The notes: generated from the sequence alone by a model not told the origin. 13,536 bases of DNA from an uncultured Prevotellaceae bacterium (GCA_937902455.1 CALELI010000068.1:1-13536); one strand, 5' to 3'. Positions 1 to 6,893 are shown, counted from the first letter of the stretch. Made by a program: numbers and translations.

Positions 1-25
1 GGCCTTTTTCGTTATTGTGTGAATA

Positions 26-1324
26 TCACTTTCTCTCGTGCTTATACTTGAAGAGGAAGGCGAAGAGGACTGCTACCACGAGGGCATAGCCTGCAAATAC
101 ATACCATGCTGTGGACCAGCCTGCAATCTGTGCCATAGGATCGGTATTGGAATATACGAAGTGGTTTACTACCAGTCCGGCAGCCCATGTTCCGATGCTT
201 GCACCCAGTCCGTTTGTCATAAGCATGAAGAGTCCCTGAGCACTTGAACGGATGTCCTTGTCGGTATTGTCGTTGACAAAGAGTGCGCCTGAGATGTTGA
301 AGAAGTCGAATGCCACTCCATAGACTATGCAACTCAGGATGAAGAGCCATACGAGATTGCCTGGATTACCCATTCCGAAGAAAGCGAAGCGGAACACCCA
401 GCCGAACATGGCAATGAGCATCACTTTCTTGATTCCGAACCGTTTCATGAAGAACGGAATGAGAAGGATGCAGAGTGTCTCTGAGATCTGGCTGAGAGAG
501 ATGAGGGCATTTGCATTGTTTGCTCCCCATGTGTCAGCAAAGTCGGCTATGTCCTTGAAACTGGTGATAAAGGTGTTGGCATATCCGTTCGTAATCTGAA
601 GGGATGCACCGAGCAGCATTGCGAAGATGAAGAAGATAGCAAAACGCTTCTCCTTGAAGAGTGTGAAGGCCGTGAGACCTGTTGCCTCCATGAATGACTG
701 GCCCTTTGCTCCCTTCCCCTTACAAGGGCAGTTAGTGAGGGTGAGAGCGTAAACGCAGAGTACGATGCTGAGTATGCCTGATACGATGAACTGTTCATAG
801 GAATGCTGATACTGCACTCCGTCGCCGTTCTTCATGAAGTTTACGAAAAGCATGCTGCATATAAATCCCACCGTACCGAACACGCGGATTGGAGGGAAGT
901 CCTTCACTGTGTCGAGATTGGCCTTCTCGAGGGCATTGAATGCCACGGAATTGGAAATGGCAAGAGTCGGCATATAGAATGCCACGCTGAGAGTGTAGAG
1001 AAGATAGAACATCGTGAAGCTTATGTCTGCTCCGTTTGTCATGGCATAGTACCCGGCAGAGAACATGAATATTCCTGCAAGTCCGTGACAGAGTGAGAGC
1101 ACCTTCTGTGCAGGAATCCACTTGTCGGCGACAATGCCCATCAGGGCTGGCATGAAAATGGACACAAATCCCTGAGTGGCATAGAAAAGCCAGATCTTCT
1201 CACCGAATCCGGCATTGAACAAGAAACTACCCATGGAAGTCAGATATGCTCCCCACACTGCAAACTCCAAGAAGTTCATGACAATAAGTCTGAGCTTCAG
1301 ACCAAATGAATGATTATTTTCCAT
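26..1324 (-). CDS. nupG: NupG-type nucleoside:H+ symporter (MFS)
   Basis: This 432-residue protein is an inner-membrane carrier of the nucleoside:H+ symporter branch of the major facilitator superfamily, expected to import nucleosides with protons. It is almost wholly hydrophobic and fits about 12 membrane segments. The N-terminal block LKLRLIVMNFLEFAVWGAYL resembles the start of E. coli NupG, and the loop FPPIRVFGTVGF (residues 143-154) is typical of the family. Charged residues within or beside predicted helices (R147, E282 in SQISETL, D340 in AFDFFNISG) sit where family members keep residues for substrate or proton handling; that part is family-based inference. The length matches the family (about 420). 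It is a single gene, divergent from miaB, with its own promoter. Xanthosine-type substrate preference cannot be excluded. The family call is firm; the substrate is less certain. Confidence 0.88.
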   Translation of the reverse strand: MENNHSFGLKLRLIVMNFLEFAVWGAYLTSMGSFLFNAGFGEKIWLFYATQGFVSIFMPALMGIVADKWIPAQKVLSLCHGLAGIFMFSAGYYAMTNGADISFTMFYLLYTLSVAFYMPTLAISNSVAFNALEKANLDTVKDFPPIRVFGTVGFICSMLFVNFMKNGDGVQYQHSYEQFIVSGILSIVLCVYALTLTNCPCKGKGAKGQSFMEATGLTAFTLFKEKRFAIFFIFAMLLGASLQITNGYANTFITSFKDIADFADTWGANNANALISLSQISETLCILLIPFFMKRFGIKKVMLIAMFGWVFRFAFFGMGNPGNLVWLFILSCIVYGVAFDFFNISGALFVNDNTDKDIRSSAQGLFMLMTNGLGASIGTWAAGLVVNHFVYSNTDPMAQIAGWSTAWYVFAGYALVVAVLFAFLFKYKHERK

Positions 1325-1346
1325 ATTGCATTATTTAACTTTCGTG

Positions 1347-1378
1347 CAAAGTTACGATTATGCGAATAAAAAACCAAA
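1347..1378 (-). promoter_or_regulatory. nupG promoter (Bacteroidetes type)
   Basis: On the minus strand, TTTG (1378-1375) is followed after 20 bases by TAACTTTG (1354-1347), a match to the Bacteroidetes sigma-factor consensus TTTG-N19-21-TAnnTTTG. Transcription should start a few bases further on, giving nupG a leader of roughly 15-20 bases. The -33 box lies in the right arm of an AT-rich palindrome shared with the ftsX promoter. Confidence 0.75.
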
Positions 1379-1393
1379 TTTATTTGAGTTTTT
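1347..1393 (-). repeat. Promoter module, copy 1 (before nupG)
   Basis: Read on the minus strand, 1393-1347 aligns without gaps to 4101-4147 on the plus strand, with 41 of 47 bases identical. The first 25 bases (1393-1369) are identical. They contain the palindrome CAAATAAATTTG flanked by AAAAAC and GTTTTT arms, and the -33 TTTG is inside the right half. The copies stand in opposite orientation, each immediately upstream of a gene. Confidence 0.8.
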
Positions 1394-1474
1394 CTATTCC
1401 TGCAATATCAACTACACGATATTTTCGTACTATCGCTCGTTTTCACTCTCGCAAGATACTCACTCTCGGAAATA

Positions 1475-1496
1475 AAAATAAATGGTCATTTATTTT
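1475..1496. repeat. 10-bp palindrome over miaB -33 box
   Basis: AAAATAAATG (1475-1484) and CATTTATTTT (1487-1496) are perfect reverse complements separated by two bases. The right arm runs into the -33 TTTG (1494-1497) of the miaB promoter. It lies between divergent genes, so it is not needed as a terminator; a regulator site or a DNA-structure element is more likely. The function is inferred from position only. Confidence 0.7.
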
Positions 1497-1524
1497 GTAT
1501 TTCGCTCGCTTAATCGTATCTTTG
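1494..1524 (+). promoter_or_regulatory. miaB promoter (Bacteroidetes type)
   Basis: TTTG (1494-1497), a 19-base spacer and TATCTTTG (1517-1524) match TTTG-N19-21-TAnnTTTG. The miaB start codon begins only nine bases after the -7 box, so the transcript should have almost no leader. The 24 bases 1501-1524 differ at one position from 4124-4147 before ftsX, so the spacer is conserved as well as the boxes. Confidence 0.75.
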
Positions 1525-1533
1525 TCATCTGAA

Positions 1534-2859
1534 ATGAAAAAACTATATATTGAGACATATGGCTGTCAGATGAATGTGGCTGACAGCGAGGTAATGGCGT
1601 CGATCATGAAAATGGCTGACTATGAATGTCAGGACGTGATTGATGGTGCTGACGCAATACTGCTCAACACTTGTTCCATCAGGGACAATGCCGAACAGAA
1701 GATATTTAATCGTCTTGAAAGCCTGTACAGCATCAAGAAGAAAAACAAGCGATTCATCATCGGAGTGGTGGGATGTATGGCTGAGAGAGTGAAGGACGAC
1801 CTCATCGCCAGTCATCACGTGGACCTCGTGGCAGGCCCAGATGCCTATCTCTCACTCCCCGAACTGTTTGCTTCAGCCGAGAGAGGAGAAAAAGCCATCA
1901 ACATAGAACTATCCACGACGGAGACATATAAGGACGTCATCCCCGAGAGGATATGCGGAAACCGTATCTCTGGTTTTGTGAGCATCATGCGAGGCTGTAA
2001 CAATTTCTGCCACTACTGCATAGTTCCCTATACCAGAGGACGTGAACGCAGTCGCGACGTGGAAAGCATCCTCAACGAGGTTCATGACCTTGAGAAACGT
2101 GGATTCAGGGAAGTCACTCTCCTTGGGCAGAACGTGAACAGTTATAAATGGGTGTCGGCTGACGGAGAACAGACCATCGGCTTCCCTCAACTTCTGAGGA
2201 TAGTGGCAGAGGCTGTGCCGGAGATGCGAATCCGTTTCACTACCTCCCATCCTAAGGACATGAGCGACGAGACACTGCATGTCATTGCCGAATACCCTAA
2301 TCTCTGCAAGCACATACACCTGCCAGTACAGAGCGGAAGTGACAGGATACTGAAACTGATGAACCGTAAATACACTCGTGAGTGGTATCTTGACCGAGTG
2401 GCTGCCATACGGAGAATCATCCCGGACTGCGGACTCACTACCGACGTGTTCTGCGGTTACCATTCCGAGACAGAGGAAGACCACAGGATGACACTCTCGC
2501 TCATGGAGGAATGTGGTTTCGACAGCGCCTTCATGTTCAAGTACTCAGAGCGCCCAGGCACTTATGCCAGCAAGCATCTTCCTGACGACATTCCGGAAGA
2601 CGAGAAGATACGTCGCCTCAACGAACTCATAGCTCTCCAGAACGAACTCTCTGCAAAGAGTTACAAAATGGATATTGGCAAGACCTACGAAGTCCTCGTA
2701 GAAGGTGTGAGCAAGCGCTCAAAGAATCAGTTCTTCGGACGTACACAGCAGAACAAGGTAGTGGTATTCGACAGAGGTGGCCATCATATCGGAGACTTTG
2801 TCAACGTAGAAATCACGGGGTCCAGTTCGGCTACCCTTCAGGGAACCGAAGTGAAGTGA
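1534..2859 (+). CDS. miaB: tRNA-2-methylthio-N6-dimethylallyladenosine synthase MiaB
   Basis: This radical-SAM methylthiotransferase adds the 2-methylthio group to i6A37 in tRNAs that read UNN codons. With the start at 1534 it has 441 residues, normal for MiaB. The N-terminal UPF0004 domain starts YIETYGCQMN and supplies Cys11, Cys47 and Cys81 for the auxiliary 4Fe-4S cluster. The radical-SAM motif RGCNNFCHYC gives Cys155, Cys159 and Cys162, followed by the family signature IVPYTRGRERSR. The C-terminal part (about 375-441) fits the RNA-binding TRAM domain. The reading frame stays open back to 1360, but that stretch is the promoter region and has no family similarity. It is a single gene between its own promoter and the tlpA-like gene 82 bp downstream. 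It needs SAM, made by MetK encoded further along the window. Confidence 0.97.
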   Translation: MKKLYIETYGCQMNVADSEVMASIMKMADYECQDVIDGADAILLNTCSIRDNAEQKIFNRLESLYSIKKKNKRFIIGVVGCMAERVKDDLIASHHVDLVAGPDAYLSLPELFASAERGEKAINIELSTTETYKDVIPERICGNRISGFVSIMRGCNNFCHYCIVPYTRGRERSRDVESILNEVHDLEKRGFREVTLLGQNVNSYKWVSADGEQTIGFPQLLRIVAEAVPEMRIRFTTSHPKDMSDETLHVIAEYPNLCKHIHLPVQSGSDRILKLMNRKYTREWYLDRVAAIRRIIPDCGLTTDVFCGYHSETEEDHRMTLSLMEECGFDSAFMFKYSERPGTYASKHLPDDIPEDEKIRRLNELIALQNELSAKSYKMDIGKTYEVLVEGVSKRSKNQFFGRTQQNKVVVFDRGGHHIGDFVNVEITGSSSATLQGTEVK

Positions 2860-2891
2860 CACGAGCGTCAATACATTATATTATATATAGA

Positions 2892-2910
2892 GGTGTTCTA
2901 TAAATTCCCC
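2892..2910 (+). promoter_or_regulatory. Shared leader motif, copy 1 (before tlpA-like gene)
   Basis: GGTGTTCTATAAATTCCCC here differs at one of 19 bases from 11918-11936 in front of the pyrroline-5-carboxylate dehydrogenase gene. In both places an A-rich, G-poor stretch follows and leads to the start codon (31 bases later here). GG and CC ends could pair, but the flanks do not extend the stem in this copy. I see no TAnnTTTG box in the 82-bp gap after miaB. I do not recognise the motif as a named RNA family. Confidence 0.55.
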
Positions 2911-2941
2911 GCAAAAATAATAAAATTAACATCAGAAGGAT

Positions 2942-4087
2942 ATGAAAAGAACGTTATTCTCAGTGCTCATCATGCTCTGTACAGTCAGCATCTGGGCACA
3001 TAAACCTATCAAGGCTCAGATTAAGGTAGAAGGTGAGCCGGAACTTTCCAGACTCTATATCCAGGTTGGAGAAAGTGGCAAATATGGCAAATTCAAGGCA
3101 GAAGAGGTGATAGAAGGAAAAAAGGGCAAGTTCTCCTATACCACTCAGGCCGACAAGATTGTACCTGCCCGTCTGAAGAGAGAATCAGGCGACAACGCCT
3201 CCTACATGACTATTATCCTCGTTCCCGGCGAGGACCTCAGGCTTACCGTGAAGGGAGAAGAATATTTCTATGACGGTGCAAAGGTGTACAAAGACTGCCG
3301 GAAGGCTGATGATACCCTGACACCTATCTACAAGGAACTCATAGACTATTACAATAAGATTACCGAACGTCTGAGTGGTCTTTCTGAAGAAGAGTATAAA
3401 AAAGTGCTGAAAGTATGTCAGGACACCCTTGCAATGAAAAGCGAGGCCTTTGAAAAAGCAGCAGAGGAATATGCCAGAACGAATGGCGATTCAGAAGGTG
3501 CAGTCCTCTTTCTCTATAATTTCATGGATGTCGACACCCTTTATTCCCTTGCCGGCAAGGAAATCCAGAATGGGCGTGTAGGAGAATTCCTGAAAAGCCG
3601 TATAGTCTATATGAACGAACAGCGTGAACTGATTGAGAAGCAGGAAAGGGAAGCACAGGCAAAACTTGATGCCATGCAAGGTGCTCCAGCAAAGGACTTT
3701 ACTCTCAACGACATAAACGGAAACCCACTCTCACTTTCCTCACTTCGCGGAAAATATGTGATCCTCGATTTCTGGGGAAGCTGGTGCGGATGGTGTATCA
3801 AAGGCATTCCTGACATGAAGAAGTACTACGAGAAATATTCTGACAGACTCCAGATACTTGGTGTTGACTGCAACGACACAGAACAGAAATGGAAGGATGC
3901 AGTAGAGAAGTACGAACTCCCTTGGCTCCATGTCTACAATCCAAGAACCAGTACGGTACTCGACGACTACAACATAACTGGTTTCCCGACAAAGATTGTT
4001 ATCGACCCACAAGGAAACGTTGTCAAGGTCATAGTAGGCGAGGACCCTGCATTCTATACCTATCTTGACGAGCTGTTCAGCAAGTAG
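2942..4087 (+). CDS. Exported TlpA-like thioredoxin with DUF4369-like N-terminus
   Basis: This 381-residue protein is a probable thiol-disulfide oxidoreductase acting outside the cytoplasm. Residues 1-19 form a signal peptide (basic MKR, hydrophobic core, likely cleavage after SIWA) with no lipobox cysteine. Residues about 25-120 are beta-rich and fit the DUF4369 domain often joined to Bacteroidetes thioredoxins. Residues 125-240 are charged and mainly helical. From about 243 there is an AhpC/TSA-thioredoxin domain: FWGSWCGWC with Cys282 and Cys285 as the CGWC active site, and a cis-proline in GFPTK. All key residues are present, so it should be redox active; reductase versus oxidase and the partner are unknown. 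The start is at the only well-placed ATG before the signal peptide. The gene lies between miaB and ftsX and carries the shared leader motif upstream. Confidence 0.88.
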   Translation: MKRTLFSVLIMLCTVSIWAHKPIKAQIKVEGEPELSRLYIQVGESGKYGKFKAEEVIEGKKGKFSYTTQADKIVPARLKRESGDNASYMTIILVPGEDLRLTVKGEEYFYDGAKVYKDCRKADDTLTPIYKELIDYYNKITERLSGLSEEEYKKVLKVCQDTLAMKSEAFEKAAEEYARTNGDSEGAVLFLYNFMDVDTLYSLAGKEIQNGRVGEFLKSRIVYMNEQRELIEKQEREAQAKLDAMQGAPAKDFTLNDINGNPLSLSSLRGKYVILDFWGSWCGWCIKGIPDMKKYYEKYSDRLQILGVDCNDTEQKWKDAVEKYELPWLHVYNPRTSTVLDDYNITGFPTKIVIDPQGNVVKVIVGEDPAFYTYLDELFSK

Positions 4088-4100
4088 GGCAGAGATACGA

Positions 4101-4147
4101 AAAAACTCAAATAAATTTGGTTTTTCGCTCGCTTATTCGTATCTTTG
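4101..4147 (+). repeat. Promoter module, copy 2 (before ftsX)
   Basis: This matches the nupG copy at 41 of 47 bases. It holds the palindrome CAAATAAATTTG (4108-4119) within AAAAAC/GTTTTT arms (4101-4106 and 4120-4125). A further 8-bp inverted repeat surrounds it, GATACGAA (4094-4101) and TTCGTATC (4136-4143), whose right arm overlaps the -7 box. As it starts 13 bases after the tlpA-like stop codon, the hairpin and its T run could also act as a weak terminator for that gene, but the nupG copy has no gene to terminate. Confidence 0.8.
4116..4147 (+). promoter_or_regulatory. ftsX operon promoter (Bacteroidetes type)
   Basis: TTTG (4116-4119), a 20-base spacer and TATCTTTG (4140-4147) match the Bacteroidetes consensus. 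Transcription should begin near 4152, giving a leader of about 30 bases before the ftsX ATG at 4185. This is the only clear promoter before folK, so it probably drives all six genes. Confidence 0.78.
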
Positions 4148-4184
4148 CAGAATATTGGTGTATTGCGCACATAAATTATCTGAA

Positions 4185-5060
4185 ATGGCAAAGAAGCATA
4201 GAGGACCAGGTCTTTTTAATACCCAGTTCATTACAACACTGATAAGTACAACGCTTGTGCTCATACTTCTGGGCACAATCGTGTTCTTTGTTCTCACAGC
4301 CCATAACCTGTCGGCTTACGTGAGAGAAAACATCAACATAGAAGTCCTGCTGAAGGACGGAATGTTTGATTCCGAAATAGAACGTGTACAGAAAGACCTT
4401 CAGGCAAAGAAATATGTGAAGGAAATCCAGTATATTTCCAAGGAAGAGGCTGCCCAGGAACAGATTGAGGCTATGGGTACCGACCCGTCCGAGTTCCTCG
4501 GGTACAATCCGTTCACAGCGTCTTTCGAGATTAACGTAAAGGCCGAGTATGCCAATAACGACAGTCTGGCTACAATCAAGAGAGACATCAAGAAGATGCA
4601 ACAGGTGATGGACGTAGTCTATCAGGAGGAACTGACAGACTCCGTGAACCACAATATCGGTAAGTTCAGCATGATCCTTCTCATCATTGCCGCCTTGTTC
4701 ACGTACATCTCGTTTGCCCTCATCAACAATACGGTACGGCTGACCATATTCTCCCGCCGATTCACCATCAACACCATGAAACTGGTTGGTGCAAGCTGGG
4801 GATTCATCCGTAAACCGTTCATGCGTCAGGCACTCCTGCTCGGAGTCCTCTCTGCCATTGCTGCAGATGCGGTAATCGTGTTCGGAATCAACTGGATGAT
4901 GCAGTACGAGCCGAGTCTGGCAGATGTCATCGACTGGAAGGTATTTGCAATAGTATGTGCTTCAGTACTTTTCTTCGGACTTATCATCACATTCCTCTGC
5001 ACTCATTTCTCAATGTGGAAATACCTGAGAATGAGTAGTAACGACCTATATCATATTTAG
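4185..5060 (+). CDS. ftsX: Cell division protein FtsX (ABC transporter-like permease)
   Basis: FtsX is the membrane subunit of the FtsEX complex, which couples ATP hydrolysis by FtsE to control of peptidoglycan hydrolases at the division site. From the ATG at 4185 the protein has 291 residues and the family layout: a short cytoplasmic N-terminus, one membrane helix (about 16-38), a large extracytoplasmic domain (40-158, with LAKKYVKEI-like and YISKEEA stretches typical of FtsX), then three helices (about 160-181, 214-236, 252-273) in the FtsX-permease region, which includes NNTVRLTIFSRR and MKLVGAS. The frame is open upstream to 4065, but that would run through the promoter and the tlpA-like stop, so 4185 is preferred. 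No ftsE lies next to it, which is common in Bacteroidetes. It is the first gene of the operon. Confidence 0.93.
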   Translation: MAKKHRGPGLFNTQFITTLISTTLVLILLGTIVFFVLTAHNLSAYVRENINIEVLLKDGMFDSEIERVQKDLQAKKYVKEIQYISKEEAAQEQIEAMGTDPSEFLGYNPFTASFEINVKAEYANNDSLATIKRDIKKMQQVMDVVYQEELTDSVNHNIGKFSMILLIIAALFTYISFALINNTVRLTIFSRRFTINTMKLVGASWGFIRKPFMRQALLLGVLSAIAADAVIVFGINWMMQYEPSLADVIDWKVFAIVCASVLFFGLIITFLCTHFSMWKYLRMSSNDLYHI

Positions 5061-5093
5061 GCCCGAAAGAGAGATAACGAATTGACTAATAAA

Positions 5094-5136
5094 AAAACTG
5101 AATTATATTTATGGTATTTGGAAAACTGAATTATAT
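5094..5136. repeat. 15-bp direct repeat across DUF3098 start
   Basis: AAAACTGAATTATAT occurs at 5094-5108, just upstream of the ATG at 5111, and again at 5122-5136, where it encodes part of GKLNYI. The period is 28 bp, not a multiple of three, so the copies are read in different frames. It looks like a small local duplication. Confidence 0.75.
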
Positions 5137-5323
5137 CCTGCTTATTGCTGGAGTAATCATCATCGTTCTGGGATTTATTCTCATGTCAGGAAGCGGAACA
5201 ACAGAAGAGGCCTTCAACCCCGAGATTTTCGGAACAATGCGTATAGGTGTGGCTCCTATGGTCTCTCTGTTTGGGTTTATCTTGATCATTGCAGCAATCC
5301 TCGTAAAGGCTAAGAAGAACTGA
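5111..5323 (+). CDS. DUF3098 small membrane protein
   Basis: This is a 70-residue protein with two hydrophobic helices (about 9-27 and 46-66) joined by a loop containing SGSGTTEEAFNPEIF and MRIGVAP. The FGK-N-I-LL opening, the LMSGSG turn and the FNPEIF block fit DUF3098, a family found mainly in Bacteroidetes between ftsX and uppP. Its function is unknown; two helices and this context suggest a small inner-membrane accessory of division or cell-wall lipid recycling, which is inference only. The start is fixed by a stop codon in the same frame at 5099-5101. The stop TGA shares its A with the uppP ATG, so the two are probably translationally coupled. It is slightly shorter at the N-terminus than relatives I remember. 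Confidence 0.8.
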   Translation: MVFGKLNYILLIAGVIIIVLGFILMSGSGTTEEAFNPEIFGTMRIGVAPMVSLFGFILIIAAILVKAKKN

Positions 5324-6165
5324 TGGACTGGCTACAAGCATTACTGATGGGCATTTTTCAGGGACTGACTGAATATCTGCCCGTAAGCAGCAGTGGCCAT
5401 CTTGCCATTGCAGGGAACATTCTGGGAATCGAAGACCCAGACAAAATCATGATGTTCACAGTCGCTGTTCATGTCGCAACAGTGCTGAGTACTCTCGTCA
5501 TCCTCTATAAGGAGATAATCTGGATTGTGAAGGGATTGTTCAGGAAACCTACACCTCAGACAGCATCTCCTTACGGAATCCGAAACCTCAACATGGAACA
5601 GAACTATGTGCTGAACATTATCATATCAATGATTCCAGTCGGTATCGTTGGACTTTTCTTCAAGGATTTTGTCGAGGAACAGTTTGACAGTCTTATGGTG
5701 GTCGGTGTATGTCTTCTCGTCACAGCACTACTGCTCTCTTTCTCATACTTCGCAAAACCTCGTGATAAGGAACATATCTCAATGAAGGATGCCTTCATCA
5801 TCGGTATTGCCCAGGCACTTGCCGTGCTGCCAGGACTCTCACGTTCGGGTTCCACAATCGGAACGGGACTTCTCCTCGGCGACAAGAAGGAAACACTGGC
5901 TCAGTTCTCTTTCCTCATGGTCATCCCTCCTATCCTTGGGGAAGCACTCCTCGACGTGAAGAAAATGGCAGAAATGGGAATAGAACAAGCCATGAACGGT
6001 ATTTCTGCAACATCACTCATAGCAGGTTTCGTTGCAGCATTCGTAGTTGGATGCATTGCCTGCAAATGGATGATTAACCTCGTGAAACGCGGAAAGATGA
6101 TATACTTCGCCGTATATTGCGCGGTAGTAGGATTAAGCGTTATTGTCTGGCAGTTATGTTGCTGA
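5323..6165 (+). CDS. uppP: Undecaprenyl-diphosphatase UppP (BacA)
   Basis: This integral membrane phosphatase removes one phosphate from undecaprenyl diphosphate, regenerating the lipid carrier for peptidoglycan and other envelope polymers; overproduction gives bacitracin resistance in other bacteria. The protein has 280 residues, near the family norm. Both catalytic motifs are present: QGLTEYLPVSSSGH (residues 13-26, with Glu17) and PGLSRSGST (170-178, with Arg174). Multiple hydrophobic helices cover the rest. The start codon overlaps the DUF3098 stop by one base (TGATG), and the end overlaps truB by ten bases, so it lies deep inside the operon. Placement with ftsX suggests joint expression of division and cell-wall lipid functions. 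Confidence 0.96.
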   Translation: MDWLQALLMGIFQGLTEYLPVSSSGHLAIAGNILGIEDPDKIMMFTVAVHVATVLSTLVILYKEIIWIVKGLFRKPTPQTASPYGIRNLNMEQNYVLNIIISMIPVGIVGLFFKDFVEEQFDSLMVVGVCLLVTALLLSFSYFAKPRDKEHISMKDAFIIGIAQALAVLPGLSRSGSTIGTGLLLGDKKETLAQFSFLMVIPPILGEALLDVKKMAEMGIEQAMNGISATSLIAGFVAAFVVGCIACKWMINLVKRGKMIYFAVYCAVVGLSVIVWQLCC

Positions 6166-6878
6166 ACTTCAAGGAGGGTGTCATACTGTCATTCAACAAG
6201 CCATACGGATGGACTTCATTCCAGGTAGTCGGAAGGTCCAGGTGGTGGCTGAAGAAGAAATACGGAATCAAGAAGATAAAGGTAGGTCATGCCGGGACTC
6301 TCGACCCATTAGCCACTGGAGTGCTGGTTGTCTGTACAGGCAAGGCCACAAAGCAGATTGAGGAGCTCCAGACTCATACGAAGGAATATGTTGCCACAAT
6401 GAAACTTGGTGCTACAACCCCTTCATTCGACAAGGAGACAGAGGAAGATGCAACCTATCCAGTTGACCACCTTACCCATGAACTGATAGAAAGCGCACTG
6501 CATAAGTTCGTAGGTGACATCCAGCAAGTACCTCCGGCATTCTCTGCCGTGAAGGTCGACGGGAAGAGGGCATACAAGATTGCCCGTAAAGGCGATGAAG
6601 TAAAACTCTCGGCCAAGAACGTTACAATATCAGAGATAGAACTCATTTCGTTCACCTCGCCAGATGAGTTAAAGATAAGAGTGGTATGTGGAAAAGGAAC
6701 TTACATCCGTTCCCTTGCAAGAGACCTGGGAGAAGAACTCCATACAGGAGCCTACCTCACATCTCTCTGCCGTACACGAGTAGGAGATTTCCGACTTGAG
6801 GACTGCCTCGATGCAGAACATTTTGCAGAATGGCTCGACAATCAGGAGGTCGTCCTCGAAGAAGAGAAGAATGATTAA
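6156..6878 (+). CDS. truB: tRNA pseudouridine-55 synthase TruB
   Basis: TruB isomerises uridine 55 in the T-loop of tRNAs to pseudouridine and can act as a tRNA-folding chaperone. From the ATG at 6156 the protein has 240 residues. The motif GHAGTLDPLATG holds the catalytic Asp50, preceded by LSFNKPYGWTS (11-21) and followed by KEYVATMKLG and the PPAFSAVKVDGKRAY block, all family hallmarks. An ATG at 6117 in the same frame would add 13 residues that only mirror uppP codons and do not fit the family, so 6156 is chosen. It overlaps the uppP end by ten bases. The protein is shorter than E. coli TruB (about 314) because it ends after the catalytic region, as in many Bacteroidetes. Confidence 0.95.
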   Translation: MLLNFKEGVILSFNKPYGWTSFQVVGRSRWWLKKKYGIKKIKVGHAGTLDPLATGVLVVCTGKATKQIEELQTHTKEYVATMKLGATTPSFDKETEEDATYPVDHLTHELIESALHKFVGDIQQVPPAFSAVKVDGKRAYKIARKGDEVKLSAKNVTISEIELISFTSPDELKIRVVCGKGTYIRSLARDLGEELHTGAYLTSLCRTRVGDFRLEDCLDAEHFAEWLDNQEVVLEEEKND

Positions 6879-6893
6879 TAAAATATACAAGAC

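Noticed and set aside
1360..1533. In-frame upstream extension of miaB (58 codons)
   Set aside because: It crosses the divergent promoter region and has no MiaB-like sequence; family similarity begins at 1534.
1909..2484. 191-codon open frame antisense to miaB
   Set aside because: It is contained in conserved miaB, with no recognisable domain or promoter.
2881..2889. TATA-rich tract as tlpA-like promoter
   Set aside because: It contains no TTTG or TAnnTTTG elements; AT richness alone is not support.
4065..4184. In-frame upstream extension of ftsX (40 codons)
   Set aside because: It would overlap the end of the tlpA-like gene and run through the ftsX promoter; the family-like start MAKKHRGPGLFN is at 4185.
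6171..6177. Strong Shine-Dalgarno-like AAGGAGG
   Set aside because: It lies inside truB coding FKEG, is followed by no suitable gene start, and Bacteroidetes rarely rely on such sites.
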